Below the pieces are notes generated by a model. It was not told the origin of the DNA and made no database searches. It saw nothing but the letters and a program-made list of their open reading frames with translations. Positions 34,748-47,871 of a DNA stretch of 64,000 bases are shown in pieces (the first letter of the stretch is position 1; every line of letters begins with the position of its first letter). The translations under genes and the position numbers were made by a program. The DNA is from Floccularia luteovirens (Eukaryota; Basidiomycota; Agaricomycetes; Agaricales; Squamanitaceae). The DNA is taken from assembly GCA_009739215.1 (NCBI GenBank), contig VSJF01000006.1, forward strand, positions 62,001 to 126,000, written 5' to 3'.

Positions 34748-36489
34748 TTAAGCTTTAAGCTTAGCCAGGCCAATCCGTTCATAGTCATAGTCAAGAATCA
34801 TATAAACATTCTTCAGAAATGTGTCGCCAGCCTTGTATAAAACGATATCATGAACAAACGTTATTTTTTTGTTAGGAGGAGGATTATTACTCACAATCCA
34901 GAAGTCACCCTGGTTTTGACTTATAATACTAGAATGACATGTGATTCCATCATCAGTCTGACTGTATGCAATATCTCGTGGATCCATTTTGAATTTCTGT
35001 ACACCGCCGAAGTTGAGTGCTATAGTATCATTCAGATCACATGGTACGGTGTAAGTCCCATTTCTGATAAATTGAGCGCCATTGATTTTGGCGTGAATAT
35101 CATCAGCATCTGCTGGAGCGGTGACGAGTAAGGAGGTTCCTGTAAGTATCCTGGTATAAGCCAAGGATAACATAACATAAGGACAGTATGTAGTCTCGGA
35201 CACGCACCAGTATTAATAAACACATTAATTCCTATTGTTACACCAACATATTTTCCGTTTATAGTGACTCCACTCAAACTAACGTCCCAACTCTGTTTGT
35301 CATCGAGTGGTGGCCAGACTAGTGTTGAGTTATCAAACAAAGTCTCATCTGCTGCACTATAGGGGGGATAAAGAATCAGTTAAATTACACATACTATGAG
35401 TTTTTGCTCACCCAAACATAATCTCGCTACCACGACTAATACCCTGATCAGCTTGTTGGGATATTTTAATCCCCACAAGTGCATCATGAATCATACCTTC
35501 ATTCCGTAGCACTTTAGGAAATGGTGGTACCTGAATCGCAGACTGGCTCTTGAGAGATCTTAGTAGGGAATCCAATTGGATGCCTATGAGGCAACGTACC
35601 CCAAAGTTTATACCCATATACCATCGAACGGGAACGAGTTTAGAGCCGAATCCAGTTGAGATGCGACACCAAACTGATAATTGGGCAGCGAGTAACCAGC
35701 AATATCCAACGTGTCGGAAACTTTTACCCCCATAACTTTGCCTGAGAGATAAGTGAGGTTCCATTGATTTGTGGTGGGTACGAAGGTGTTTGAAGAACTT
35801 GATCCCAGCTTCGCGTGATTCTAGATTATATATACATAAATGAAGAATTGCAATGAATACGTTATGATACTTACACAACTTTCCGCGCCAGATACACAAT
35901 CTTCACCAGTTACCCAGAGGTCTGAGGACCCAGAATCTAGCACGGGGTGAAAGAGGCTGGGAGGAGTACCAATCTCGACTTCAATTATATATATAACATC
36001 ATCACTGTGAAAGTTATTTCATGCTTTAGCTAGAACATATTGAAAATACAACACTGACTCGTTATCGAGACGTGCCACAGAAGAAGAGGCACGACCAGAA
36101 ATGGAATCGAGGTCATCATACTGCTTTTCCAAACCTTTGTGCCCTTCTAAGGAAAGGATACGCTTGCGCATATTATTCTCTAACTCTTCCTCACTTGGGT
36201 CTGGAGTCCTGGTCATTCAGGCAATACGACGTCGTGCATGATTAACCTTCTGCTGATATCTCTATCACAAGTCATGTAAGAGGAGTGTCTTTACAGGTAA
36301 GAATCTATTACTTACCACGGAAGGATGGACGTCATCGAACCTTGTTGACTCTGCGCGTTTAAGCGGAAGTTTGAAGGTTTTGGATGGGTTTTGGCTTCGT
36401 GTAAAAGGAAATGCTGCTGTATTGGTAATAAGTAACGCCACTATCAAAGCAGTCGTCCAGATAATAGAAGAAGAAAGTTTGATCCGCAT
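34748..36489 (-). pseudogene. Secreted aspartic protease (A1 family) relic 2, second Asp replaced
   Basis: The first exon (36489-36316) encodes a good signal peptide, MRIKLSSSIIWTTALIVAL, and a propeptide. The first active-site motif VLDSGSSDLWV is intact near 35940. The second motif, read across an intron at 35207, is FINTGTSLL: the catalytic Asp is Asn (codon 35212-35214). The C-terminus TFLKNVYMILDYDYERIGLA is typical of A1 proteases. Two lesions interrupt the frame: an in-frame TGA at 36217-36219, where relic 1 has CAA, and a missing base near 35613 in the DGIWG region. An alternative first intron cannot be fully excluded. As read, the gene is non-functional and would lack a catalytic residue even if translated. 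Confidence 0.72.
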
Positions 36490-39295
36490 AACGAAAAAAA
36501 GGGAAAATATATGCAGATGGGACAGAATAGGAAAATGGGAAAGGATAGACAGAAACAAAGATTATGATGATTCATCGTTGCATGTGTGTATTATATACAT
36601 CTTCTGGTTATAGTTTAAATCTGAAAATGCACTGCCTAGCACAGGTGCAGCATCGCAATTTGCAAGGTAGGCGGGCGCGTCGGGTCAAGCGCCATCACGA
36701 TATTTTGATGGTCTGATGATGCACCTAAAATAGTGCTAAACTACTCAAGTAAGTGCTCACTTCCGTTGCAACCTGGGACCTGCTGTGTTCTTGTATGTTT
36801 GTCACGGTATGTACAGTTTTTGGATCGTTCACAGATCGTTCAATCTTCTTCCTACAAGTAGATTTACAAAACTGTGAGAGCTAGGTGTTGACTAGGAGGG
36901 TTTTCCTCACTGCACCAACTTACAGAGTAACAACGTCTACAAGGCCTTGAAAGATACAGTAAACCCTCGCATTTGGAATACGTATTCTGGAGATATTCGT
37001 ACTGTTTTCTCATTGGATTGTCTCAATGTTATGATGATATTTAGGATGCGCACGATCCATTGAAAGTTATACAGATTGTGTTTGTTGCGTAGAATATCCA
37101 AGAACGGCTCGAGGCTCGTTACCTTCTTACTTCAAGTTGGGTAATGAGAGAGTTTGCATTAAGAATGCAGATACACCAGTGAACTTCGTTGGAGCACAAG
37201 TAGAAGACGACCGTGGGATTATATAGTCATAGGCTGTTGTTCTGTGGTAACACACAGATCAAGTCAATGGGCTAGATAGTTCACTGATGTTTCGAAAATT
37301 TCGAATACCTCAGAGGATACGATTACACATTTGTGAAACACAAAATCATTTACCCAGCTCACCACTTGAAAGAGATCATAATTAGATCAAGTTTATCGAA
37401 TTACATCCTAAAAGGCCGTCGAATTGTGCTGGTATATTATGGTTCCGTAGATTCATAGTAAGTACACGGGACAGGAATTTTCGTTAGCTTTTTGTTGCAA
37501 GCCCTTTGGATACTGGCCTAATATTTGATGGTATAGGTGATGATTTCTGGCAGAGATAGCAACGCTTAGCCGACGATTCCGAGGCTATGCCCAATATGGC
37601 TATACTACAGTCAAGAATTACCATCATGGACCAGGATATGGGGTACGGCCTCAGATTTCTCAAGCAAGTTGATGACACCTCAATGCCTCATGCACATGTT
37701 CGACGGAGCGACGAGCCGGATTGCTTGAGAAAGAACATTCTCGAAACAAACGACGACTATCTGATTTGTATTGTGGAGTTGTGTTCATTCACTGCGGCGG
37801 GCAGCGGAATTTACCACACAACTTTGATAAAACGTAAAAAGACATATACCCTACGTCATTTTTCCACGTATACAGTACAGTTGTTATACATATGACGTCT
37901 GGGGACACGAGGTTGGTGATTTCATAGGTAGGTGGGGTTGAAAAACTCAATTGTCATATGACAAAGAATATACCAACAAGGTTTTCTCGGGAGCTCTAAT
38001 TTATACGTAGAATTCCGGGGTAATCTGGGGTAACGCTGGTACCTCGTTGCAAATGAATTGAGGATATAAACTGTTCTTTATGACGAATATCGTTTCTGTA
38101 CCGGGCCGACAGTTCAAAGCAATGTCGTCAGAATTTGATAGCCCCCGGCCTTGCACAGAATAAGACGTGTCGTGTAGAATAACAAGCGATCGGAGAAACA
38201 GTGACGTAGCAAGTTGACTGTTGAGGTCGTGTGCCGAGCTATTGGGTATCAAAAAACAAACCAGGTAAAGACTTGATGGATGATTACGATAGCCCGCCGG
38301 TGATGAAAATGCTAGAATAACTTTCGTCACCTCACTGAGCCCAAAATTAGGGATGATGCAATGTGTTGAACAACCTTTGAAAATCAATGATGTTGTATAT
38401 CTTCTGATACCTTCCAACTGATTATCGATAGATTATCAACGTCAACTTTGATGGGCTCCTATGACTGTTGACATCATTGTCGGTCCTCCGGATCGTATGC
38501 CGGAAGTGGTTGGAGAAGAGCAAGAGGATGTGCAGAGGTCTAAACTTTAGGATCGCAGCATGAGGCATAATGTATGCCAGGTGGCAATAGGGTGCCGCCG
38601 TCACCGTCGCCTGAAATGAACCTAACCGTCAGCGTCATCATAAGCATCTGCGTAGGATTACAAAGCTTGCAGAGTTGCAATCAAAAACCCTTGCTCCAAG
38701 GAAGACGAGCCCCGGGCCCCTAAAGAAAAATTTTACCGCGGGATTTTGCCATGTGGGGGGTCCTGATGTGCTGAGAAACAAACGATCAACCCTTTTGTAT
38801 AACCAATAGCGAATGGCATGATTCAGAAAATTTGTCGAATTCATTGCCATGTATTGTTGATAGGAGAGGTAGTTGCCAAACAATGATTATAGAATCATTT
38901 CAATCAATCGCTCTTTTCGACTTTGAAAATTTGATCTTCCAAGACGATTAAATCAATGTTCGGATAATTCTAGAGGTAATAGAGCTAATTCTAAGAGTTT
39001 AGAAGTTTGAATCTTTCTAAAAACTACAAGATATAAGGACTGGTGTTACTAGTTTCCCACATCTACTAAGTAGTAACAATATTAGTTGACGACCACAAAC
39101 GATGTTTAGAGTCCCTTTCCAGCACCAGGATTGACTTGGTAGGCGTCGTGGTTCAGAACCCGATAGGATTAATACCAAAGGCTAAAATGACTGCTTACTT
39201 AGTAATCAGTTACACTGGTTAGAGCGGGGTTTCAATCTAGCAATTCGAATTAACAGTGCAAAGTCCTCATTCATTCATTTCGACAAGGTTTATCA
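36490..39295. other. 2.8-kb region without a supported gene
   Basis: Several open stretches of 60-140 codons occur (for example minus strand 38001-38417), none with a recognisable motif, codon pattern or splice structure. No rRNA, tRNA or transposon end was identified. Confidence 0.5.
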
Positions 39296-39900
39296 ATGGT
39301 GAAGTCTTTACACCATATATTCTAATATATGCGTAGCTAACCATCTGGATTATAGGCCGCACAACAATCACAGGGGATTCAAACACTTCTAGAGGCAGAA
39401 AAGGAGGCAGCGAAGATCGTGCAGAAGGCGAGACAATGTACGTTATCACTCTTCCTCCTCTAATATATACATACATCGGCAGATATTTCATAACCTGCGC
39501 AAGATGACATAAGTGCAGTAACTAACTATAACCCATATTATCTACAGATCGTGTACAGAAGCTAAAGGATGCACGTACGGAAGCATCAAAGGAGATTGAT
39601 GAGTATAAGAAGACAAAAGAGAAAGAGTTCCGCGAGTTCGAGGCATCGGTGAGCTGACAGATTTATTAATATCCTTCTTTTGCAAAGAGAGAAAATAACA
39701 TACTTTGAATTTCTCAGCACACCGGCACAACAAGTAGCGCACAAGCCAGTATTGATAAAACTACCGAAGGTCAACTTACGAAGATTACCTCGCAATATAA
39801 TGAAAATAAGGATGCAGTGGTTCGTCGTTTGTTGGAACGTGTAGTGAAGGTTGAACCAACACTACACCGGAACTTGCGGAAGGTCGAGTCAAAACATTAA
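39296..39900 (+). CDS. VMA10: V-type H+-ATPase subunit G
   Basis: Exons 39296-39298, 39356-39437, 39548-39648 and 39718-39900 give 122 aa, the normal size. The protein reads MAAQQSQGIQTLLEAEKEAA, KIVQKARQ, then YRVQKLKDARTEASKEIDEY, typical of the long helical peripheral-stalk subunit, with DAVVRRLLERVVKVEP near the end. Subunit G pairs with subunit E in the V1 sector that couples ATP hydrolysis to proton pumping in vacuoles. The first coding exon is the ATG alone, followed directly by an intron (GTGAAG donor, CTAAC branch sequence, TAG acceptor). The ATG was chosen because it restores Met-Ala-Ala. The whole protein is predicted to be a coiled coil. Confidence 0.93.
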
Positions 39901-40852
39901 AGTACTTGTAATAGATATCGTGGGGGCATACAAAGAAATGTATGAAGTTATGACTCAAACCCTACAGGTTAAAGCGCCTAAAAGCTGAAGTGCTAAGCTT
40001 GATATGATATGTGTAACAGTGGATGCGATTTGTTATACAGAGCAGTAGAATTAACAAAAAAGTGGATGGAGCAACAAAAAAAAAAAGTTCATTATAAAAA
40101 TTACACAGACAATGTCATGTTAACACCCCCCAGTAATTACATCAAGTATGCTATCGAAAGTCCTGGTCATGAGGTGAGCCATAAGACATGATAAAAGATG
40201 TAACATGAATAAAATGGGGCAGTGAAGCCTGAACCTTCGGCGTAACAATGGGATAGATGAGAAGATGAGAAGATGGAGATGAAGCTAGGAAATGCATATG
40301 CCAAGAGAGGAAAAGGAGAGATGATGATGTTAGTTGCAGAATAAATGACCAAGGCGAGGTGTACGGTAAAGAGTGCAGTAGTGGAAAAGTGCAACAGGAA
40401 GTATGACAGCGTTATTAATGGAAAATTGATCTACAGAATGAATGATTGTTATGAGTGATGTTTAAAGAGTGAGGAGGGGGGGACGAAGAGGACAAGTCGA
40501 CAAGAGTCATATGCACAAAGCGAGGGGAAGTCCAGGGAGAGGTGCCACAACTGACGGACAAGCAGGACAATTTAGGGATGCAAGAGGATATGAGCACCGA
40601 AGGGGAACAGTGAAGAATAAATATGGAGAATAATAGCAGGAAAAGTATAGGAAAGCAGTTGGGGGAGGAAGACGCAGTGCCCAGCCGCACACCCTTTTTT
40701 TTGATTTTTGCAATAACAACCGCAGTCCCACGAAAAGTCTCAAGCTAAAACTCTCTGGACCCAATATTCAATATCCAAAGAAAAATCCCATGACCACCAT
40801 ATACCTGCAACCCAAAGAAAAACAGGCCATCTCCTTTGACTTCGGCCTGACT
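39901..40852. other. Intergenic between V-ATPase G and the Zn2Cys6 gene
   Basis: Convergent 3' flanks. The part at 40200-40720 is purine-rich; the Leu/Ser-rich opposite-strand open stretches there are composition artefacts. Confidence 0.5.
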
Positions 40853-43800
40853 TTATCGCGATTCGTTGGCAAGCCATTGCAACCCTACTGGCATCGCGTA
40901 GGCTTGCGGAGCACGCTGCATTCCCACACCTCTCATACCGATCCCTGTGCTTATTTGTGTCTGCATCATTTGCGCCTGTGAGGGTTGCAATTGGGTCTCA
41001 CTTCCGACCCTTCCATTGGGTGGTGATCCTCTTGGCGAGCCGCGAGATGTCGAGGAAGTGGCGGATGACCAGGAATCTAATAGACCACTGGCTTTTAGAG
41101 AGGGTAATGACTGAGCAGAGCTGCTACTAAGAAGTGTTGGAGAATGACTTGCGCCGCTGCTACTTGGAGATCCGGTAGAGTTCTGTCCGTGCAATTTTCA
41201 GTAACAATTCTTACATACGTTGGAGATGTAGAAAGGAGCAGGGACCAAACTCATTATGTTGAAGAAAAATACTCACCTCCTTCTCCCTTCCATTTCCATT
41301 TAATACACTAACCGCTCCAATAAGGGGTGATGGACCTGACATTCCACGCGGAGGGTCTGCCCTGGTTTGTGGTCCACCACCACCACCGTTGTGTAGTCGT
41401 AGTTCATCCAATGGACGACCAAGCGCGTAGGGAGATGCGCGGCTCGTACTGGCCGCAGTCGCAGGATGACGCGCTTCCGAATGGCGCCGCGAGTGCTGTT
41501 GTTGGGGCGGCATTTGTGGTGATACACTGGCAGCAGCAGTGGATGATGAAGGTGATACAGACGAATTTGATGGGGGATACATATGTGGTAGCGGTGGGGA
41601 TGGCTGAGCTGGGGCGTGCCATTCCTGTGCGAGGTCTGCCATACACGTACCCCATGCCTCCTCGTAGTCTGCGCTCCACTGACGCACTTGCGCATCATCT
41701 CGCTTGCAATATTTGATAAGCGACTATGCAATGCAAAATGGAACATCAGTTTTTAGCGGTCCGGTTCGCGATGCGTCAATCCAAGCATATGCTCACCCAT
41801 AATGCCGCGCCCACTGCAATACAGAAATAAAATCAGCGCGCTGCCGCGGAGTAAGTGGAACGGAAAGATAACGTACTAAGGATACTGTTTTTGGCGCGGT
41901 CACCTAGCATATTCAGAATTGAGTCAAGCGTTGACAATGCCCATTGCGGCTCGGATTTCGGGCCTCGTTGGGCGCGTTGGCGAGCCTGAGGGGGTTGCTA
42001 CCATATTAGCAAATTCTGATCTTCAGGGTTTCGAGGGAAAAGAAGATTTCAGGGTAGACAACAAGGTGCATTGTTGTTGTCACCAATCAGGATTTAGTAC
42101 TCACCACATTGAGTGCGAGTGCGCAGGAGGCATGATATACGTGCATGCAACACCAAGACCATGCACCTGTATTTGAGCTCGTCTCAAACATCGATTGCTG
42201 AACTTGCAAGCTTTGTTCTGAGAAACGCAAGTGTTCTGGCAAAGAGCCGGCCCATTCCTGGCGCGATACAATGAATTGCAATGATCAGATTTGGTTCGAT
42301 TCGATTCGTGTCACGACAATTGAATAGCCAGAGCCGAGGGAAACGAAGGACAAGGAGTAACGAAAATACGCGATGAGACAGGGACATGACAGGGACAAAT
42401 AGGCAAAACTCACCTCCATCAACTGCTCGGCTTCCTTTAACGCCGCGGTCGGATTTATGTGAGTTTCTGGATCTGAGATGGGTCAAATACGGCACCATGT
42501 CAGCCGCGTCACAAGGACTCTGAACATAGACGCTGACCCCCGTTTGGGAGGGGCCAGAAGAAAAACAGAATGGGAAGCAGGGTCGCGACATGCGTGGGGA
42601 AGAAGGCGGAGGAAGAAAGGAGCAGAAAGACAAGGGAGGATGGGCAAGCAAAAGAAAAAAAAAAGAGGTTTAAAAAGTACAAAGTAAGAGTAATACTGAC
42701 CGTTCAACTCATCCAATGCAAATTCGACTTTGGCGTAGATGGATAGAATGCGAATGAGATGCCCAAATTCAGATGCGTACTGTGTCCGGACCGCTCGGAG
42801 ATAGAGATATTCTATGTATAGAAATGGGGTGGTCAAAGGTAATAGCAGTTGAGCATATGGTCACATCCATTAAAGAGAGTAAGGGAATAAAGAAAGCGTT
42901 TGAAGGCTGAATGATTGTCAAACAGCCGTCGGGAGTGGGATGTGCGGTACGCGGCAGAAGTCAATCAGTCCGTAGGACTCACCAGGTAGCGTCGAGTGCA
43001 CGCCAAGCTCAAAGCTGGTCTCATCGACGGGAAGCCGCAGTCTAAGCTCATTGTCCGTAAAACTGATCGGTTTTTTAAAATATATCGATGCCATGACGTC
43101 CATTAAGTGAATCAGCCAGAAAATCCGGCGAATTGCTTCGCGCTCCGTCGCCCTATGAATAAAATCTGCTGATGGGACGGGAGTGAGAGTCGGATGTTCT
43201 GGGCTGTGCACACCAAGCGTCTCCACAATTTGCAAGGCTAAATCTGCTTGTATTTAATCAGTATATCTACACCTGTTGGGGAGAAGAGAGAAATGGCACC
43301 ACCATGATACCGCGAACTCCACATCATGTTTTTATCCTTGGTCAAAACATCATGCATCTGCAGCAGACACAATGCCTGCGCTGTCGCTAAGTTCGGTTCA
43401 CATACCAGCCGTCCCGAACCATCGAACATAATCGCCAGCGCCTCTTGAGCAAATGGCTTTCCCGCGAACCGTGAAGGCGATGTGCGAATCTTTGGTTGCT
43501 TCGACAACGGTGCGGCCAAAGCACAGACTGCCCTTAGCAAGTATGGTGGGACACTGTTTCGACTCAAATCCGCTGCAAATGTCGGTTTATGGATGATCGC
43601 GCGAGCAGGATGGCAGTGGGTAAAAAACACTGCAATAGATCGAAAAAAGTCGTTAGTCAGCGCGTCATAGAAACGAAAGAAATTAGAATGCACAATTTGT
43701 GAGTTCACGAGTTAATGATGGGTCAAGGTCAACCATAGGGAGGTCGATGCTCATCGCGCTGATTCGATCGATGGCAAGATCGTCCACTGCCATTGCATTG

Positions 43801-44595
43801 GCCCGATCTTGACGAAAACGTTTGCGTGGCAGTTTTTGTTCGTCTTCACCATGTTCATTTGGAAGTGCAGAGGGCGGTATTAGGTATGTATTTTGGGAAC
43901 GCATGGAATTGGAGTAACGGGATGCATCGGGTATGGCGGAAACAATGGGTGGGGGCTGTGTCGGGCTCGTGTAAGCTGTTGTTTGACGGCTGTCTGAGGG
44001 CTGAGGGTGGGTGTCTATCTGCCCTGATTTGAAAGGTCTGGGAGCGGGAACAGGGCGTCCAGAGGAGTCCGTGTAAGTACAGGCTTTGGAGGCATAGTAG
44101 CTGTAGGTTCAATATTGGTGACATAGAAGACGTCAAAATGAGAGAAAATGAGGACGAGGCGTGCACCCGTGGGATAGAATGTTCACTCACCAATTGCTAC
44201 ATGGGGCTACGAGATTGTGGGGTGAGCGTCAGTAAGCAACGTTGTAAGGACATTGAGAGAAGAGGAGAAATGGAGACTGACCAGTACCGTCGCAACGGCG
44301 TTTGCTTTTGTGGCAAGCATCACAAGCCTAGTGGTAGATGTGGATGTTATTTGTATGATAGATAAGTATGAGAAAATATGGGGTGACGCACCTTTGCCAG
44401 GCGTTTTCTCTTAGGAGGACCTTTCGTAAAGGGGCCATTGGAGTCTGATTTCTCGTGAGGATTTTCGAGAGCAATGTCTCTGGTGGAGGCTTCTGCCGGA
44501 TAATGGTTGGACGTGAGAAATGAGGAGGAGTATGAAGACTGCGCTGCAGTGGAGGACTGTGCAACTTGATTGCGTGTGCGGTCGTAAGTGTCCAT
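40853..44595 (-). CDS. Zn(II)2Cys6 transcription factor with fungal-specific domain
   Basis: Thirteen exons (44595-44392, 44327-44282, 44206-44191, 44100-43694, 43629-43303, 43243-42983, 42811-42701, 42472-42414, 42257-42105, 41985-41877, 41813-41797, 41723-41277, 41182-40853) join in frame to 828 aa. The binuclear zinc cluster is complete: CDACHKSKRRC, then CSNCYYASKAC, with Cys at 70, 73, 80, 86, 89 and 96, preceded by the basic KRKRLAK. Two introns split it, leaving a 16-nt exon. The middle holds the fungal-specific regulatory domain: FFTHCHPARAIIHKPTF, QALCLLQMHDVL, SRYHDLALQIVETLGVHSPE, REAIRRIFWLIHLMDVMAS, then GAWSWCCMHVYHASCALALN. The C-terminal quarter is Ser/Pro/Gln-rich. It is a nuclear DNA-binding regulator with unknown targets. 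Confidence 0.93.
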
Positions 44596-46063
44596 GTAGC
44601 AAGAATTAGGCTGTGAAAGCTTTCAAATATAAAATGCTACAAGACGGAGCTGAGGAGAAGGAAAGGGTAGGAAGAAAAAGTGCAACAACAAAGCACGAGC
44701 AAGCACGGCGATAGAGGGCTATAGATACCGAGCAAGGCGGTTGTGAATATGTACGATCGAGCTGGATGTGGGAACTTTGAGAAACGACGACGATGTACGC
44801 CGGAAGAGAGCGGTGGTTCTGGTCTTCTTGCTGGATTACTGATGAAGATGTAGAACCAGGTGCAGGACCGCTGTCAGCGCCACGAGAAGTGGTGTTATTG
44901 GGGATGCGGACCTGAAATAATCAGTCACCCGCTGAGTAGCGTGATCTTGGTGCCAACTTAGATCCTTTTGTTGAAGTGATCCCTGGCTATCTTGATTCGT
45001 AAGGAGATGCTGAAATGAGGAGAAGGGGTCGAAACCTGGATCTCCTAGTTGTGATATTTGGTTACTGGCAAACCGGTCAAAGAATAGAATAGAAAAAGCA
45101 AAGAGAACATACTGAACGGTCCAAAGAAATGATACGGAAACTGACAGAATAGTGCTGAGAATTTAGAACGGAGAGACGGCTGGGTGGAAACGAACTGAAC
45201 TGGGAGTTGTTTTCGAGAGAAGAAATGATAATATTTTGATTTTCCCATATCCATTGCCGGCCATGCCGCCTTCCCTGAGCCTAACGGTCCGGCGGCATTG
45301 CTCACGTCGGAAAACATCCTAACTGGGGCTAACAGTAACACAGTCAACAAAATGATGAGCTTTTCTGGTCTGATTGAATCGTAACGTTCATCTCAGTAAC
45401 GGCGCTACACCTTCCATCAGGGCTTGGGTCGCTCCCCCCGGTAAATCCTTATGCATGCGGCTAGGACAGCACCGATCCTGCGCGGGTTCTGCCATGATTG
45501 GGGTACAAAAGGGTGGTCCTGCAGTAGCATTTACGCAGCTCGCACTCAACGCGTGTCCTGTGTGCGCCGGATACAGGAGGTGCGGGAAGACGACGAGCGA
45601 GGATGATGACTGTTCACGTGCATCACCGCCACCAGTTTTCACCGCCGGTACCCGTTTCGGTTTACCTTTTACCTCCGACTGCGGGTTCTTAGTGCTCTCT
45701 ATGGTTAGTCGCTGTACATGTACACATACTCGTTACGGCCAACAACCATCACAACCCATCACAGGCTCAAAACTGCCTTTAGCAGTCCTCAGACTTCAGT
45801 AAATGTTAATCATAATCAGGGTTCTCAGGGGGAACCCCAATAAACCGGTGTCCGTATGTCAAGATCACCAATGAACCCTCGATTGTCTCGCTACTTCTCA
45901 CCTTGCGTGGCAAATCTCACGGCTGCTCTGATGCATCAGATCACACCCTCAGTTCACACAATAATCATCGTACACCCTCGGATTTAGCAATTCATGAACA
46001 CAATAATGTATTTTCTGCTTGTGTGTAGTACTGTCAACTTCAATCCATACCACCAACTGTCTT
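44596..46063. other. Upstream region of the Zn2Cys6 gene and 3' side of P2
   Basis: 1.5 kb with no supported gene. The 142-codon plus-strand stretch at 45374-45802 has no recognisable motif. Confidence 0.5.
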
Positions 46064-46589
46064 TTAATCGAATAGACCAAAGCCCATGTCGTCGTCTGAC
46101 TCTTCCTGTAATCCCCATAAATATCTGCAGTAACCTCGGTGAATCTTAAAATACTGACTTTCTCTTCTGCCTTTTCTTCCTTCTTCTCCTCGGGGGCTGC
46201 GCCACCACCACCACCACCACTCGCAGCCGCAGGGGCAGCAGCTCCACCACCTCCGCCTCCAGATGGAACCTGATCACCACAAACGTCAAAACTACGTCAT
46301 CAGAAATAACCACAAGTAAACGTACGGATGCAAGTTTCGAGGAGCCCTCGGCAATCACCTAAAGGGTAAGAAGAACATAGATCGCTCGTTCAATGCGTTT
46401 CTCTCGAATCTGGTTAATATTAATACATACATCACCAATATTTTTCCCTTTCAGCTCAGAGATAAGCGTATTGAGACGGTCATCATCGGCTTCAATCCCA
46501 ACTGTATCCAGCAGCTTTTTAATATCTGCTGCTGAGGGGTTAGAGTTTCCGCCAGTTTGGAGGAGCAAGTATGCAGCAACGTGACGCAT
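46064..46589 (-). CDS. RPP2: 60S acidic ribosomal protein P2
   Basis: Four exons (46589-46431, 46358-46326, 46269-46159, 46105-46064) give 114 aa. The N-terminal helical domain [20 protein letters not shown] distinguishes P2 from P1. [16 protein letters not shown] leads into a Gly/Ala-rich hinge and the charged stretch [11 protein letters not shown]. The C-terminus [13 protein letters not shown] is the invariant stalk tail that recruits translation GTPases. The coding exons are 159, 33, 111 and 42 nt, all in phase 0. An AG directly before the ATG suggests a 5'-UTR intron. It is divergent from the uS19 gene, with 378 bp between start codons. Confidence 0.96.
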
Positions 46590-46864
46590 CTGACAATAAA
46601 ATCGTTGAAAAAAATGTGAAAATCTCGGTGGTATATTGTAACTCACTTTTCAAGTTAATGAAGTAGTTAGTAAGTAGAGATACGGCAGCCACAAATCACT
46701 GTCCATGCACAAACAGAGATTAGCACGCACACAACCCTTTAACAATTATTATAAAACTCACATTTAGTCTCGAGGAAGACTTGTGGATTCTATCCGATCT
46801 TTTGAAGGTAAATGCAAATGACAATGCTCACCCAAAATCACAGAGATGATGTACTGTATAGTAT

Positions 46865-46870
46865 CACGTG
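46865..46870. promoter_or_regulatory. CACGTG palindrome between the P2 and uS19 genes
   Basis: TCACGTGACA lies in the 378-bp divergent promoter, about 100 bp upstream of uS19. Role inferred from position. Confidence 0.35.
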
Positions 46871-46967
46871 ACATGATTCAGCCACCCACACTCAATTTCA
46901 CACTCCGCCTACAGAACCACGAAGCTTCATCACCACCGACGCCGCCTACGACACCAACACTGTAATC

Positions 46968-47871
46968 ATGGTACGCAAAATCATTTTTGTTGCCCACAAT
47001 AGCTAACACCTAATACTCTATGAAATTCACCTTTATCTAGGCTGAAGTTACCGACCCCCAATTGGCTGCTGACCTCAAGAAGAAGCGAACATTCCGTACA
47101 TTTTCTTACCGTGGTGTTGAACTCGAGAAGCTCCTAGATCTGAGCAATGAAGATGTAAGTTTCCAGCCCATTTCATTGTGTGTTTTCTCTTTTGTTAACT
47201 AGTTTCATATAGTTTGTAGAGGTAATATTCATATCTGTTTCCATTTATCTTGGGTGTGATATATCTTTATGATATTCAGCTCGTACACGCTCGTGCCCGC
47301 CGTCGGTTCCTGCGTGGCCTCAAGCGCCGCCCAATGGGTCTGATTAAGAAACTGCGCAAAGCTAAAAAGGAGGCTCCTCCCAATGAAAAACCAGCAGTTG
47401 TCAAAACACATTTACGTGACATGATTATCGTCCCGGAAATGATCGGCAGTGTTGTAGGAATTTACAATGGAAAGGTCTGTACTGATTCTTTCCCACTATT
47501 TCCTTGTTTTGAATATGTGCTAACTATATACTTTCTCAGGTTTTCAACTCTGTTGAAATAAAACCAGAAATGACAGGACACTACCTTGGCGAGTTTTCAT
47601 GCTCGTACAGACCCGTAAAACATGGTCGTCCAGGTGTAAGTGTCTTTTCCCTTTACGTTAAGGGGCATATATTCATTTCCATCATGACCTATATAGATCG
47701 GTGCTACACACTGTGCGTACACAATCTCACCTAATCCATTCTTGTTTGCTGACAATGTCATTATTGGCGCCCTACAGCATCCCGATTGTACGTGTTACAG
47801 ATTTACCTTCCCGCAGGTCCTCGGAAATCATGCTAACGTTAAATTTTCTTTACAGCATCCCGCTCAAGTAA
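46968..47871 (+). CDS. RPS15: 40S ribosomal protein uS19 (Rps15)
   Basis: Seven coding segments (46968-46970, 47041-47154, 47280-47474, 47540-47635, 47697-47712, 47778-47787, 47856-47871) give 149 aa. The protein reads [79 protein letters not shown] and the conserved C-terminal GATHSSRFIPLK. It belongs to the head of the small cytosolic ribosomal subunit near the decoding centre. The ATG stands alone in its exon, followed directly by an intron (GTACGC donor). The last three exons are only 16, 10 and 16 nt, and the 10-nt microexon plus two introns are needed to finish HSSRFIPLK. Confidence 0.96.

Noticed and set aside
38940..39180. Stretch with TAATTCTAGAG-like words reminiscent of 18S rRNA, and a GGTTCAGAACCC loop-like word
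   Set aside because: The words occur in the wrong order with unrelated sequence between them; no rRNA block or cloverleaf could be built.
41327..41716. Plus-strand 129-codon open frame and other frames at 41300-41750
   Set aside because: They overlap the Ser/Pro-rich C-terminal exon of the Zn2Cys6 factor, whose frame is fixed by the flanking exons.
45374..45802. Plus-strand 142-codon open frame upstream of the P2 gene
   Set aside because: No domain, no splice structure, Cys/Arg-rich random-like composition; left as intergenic.
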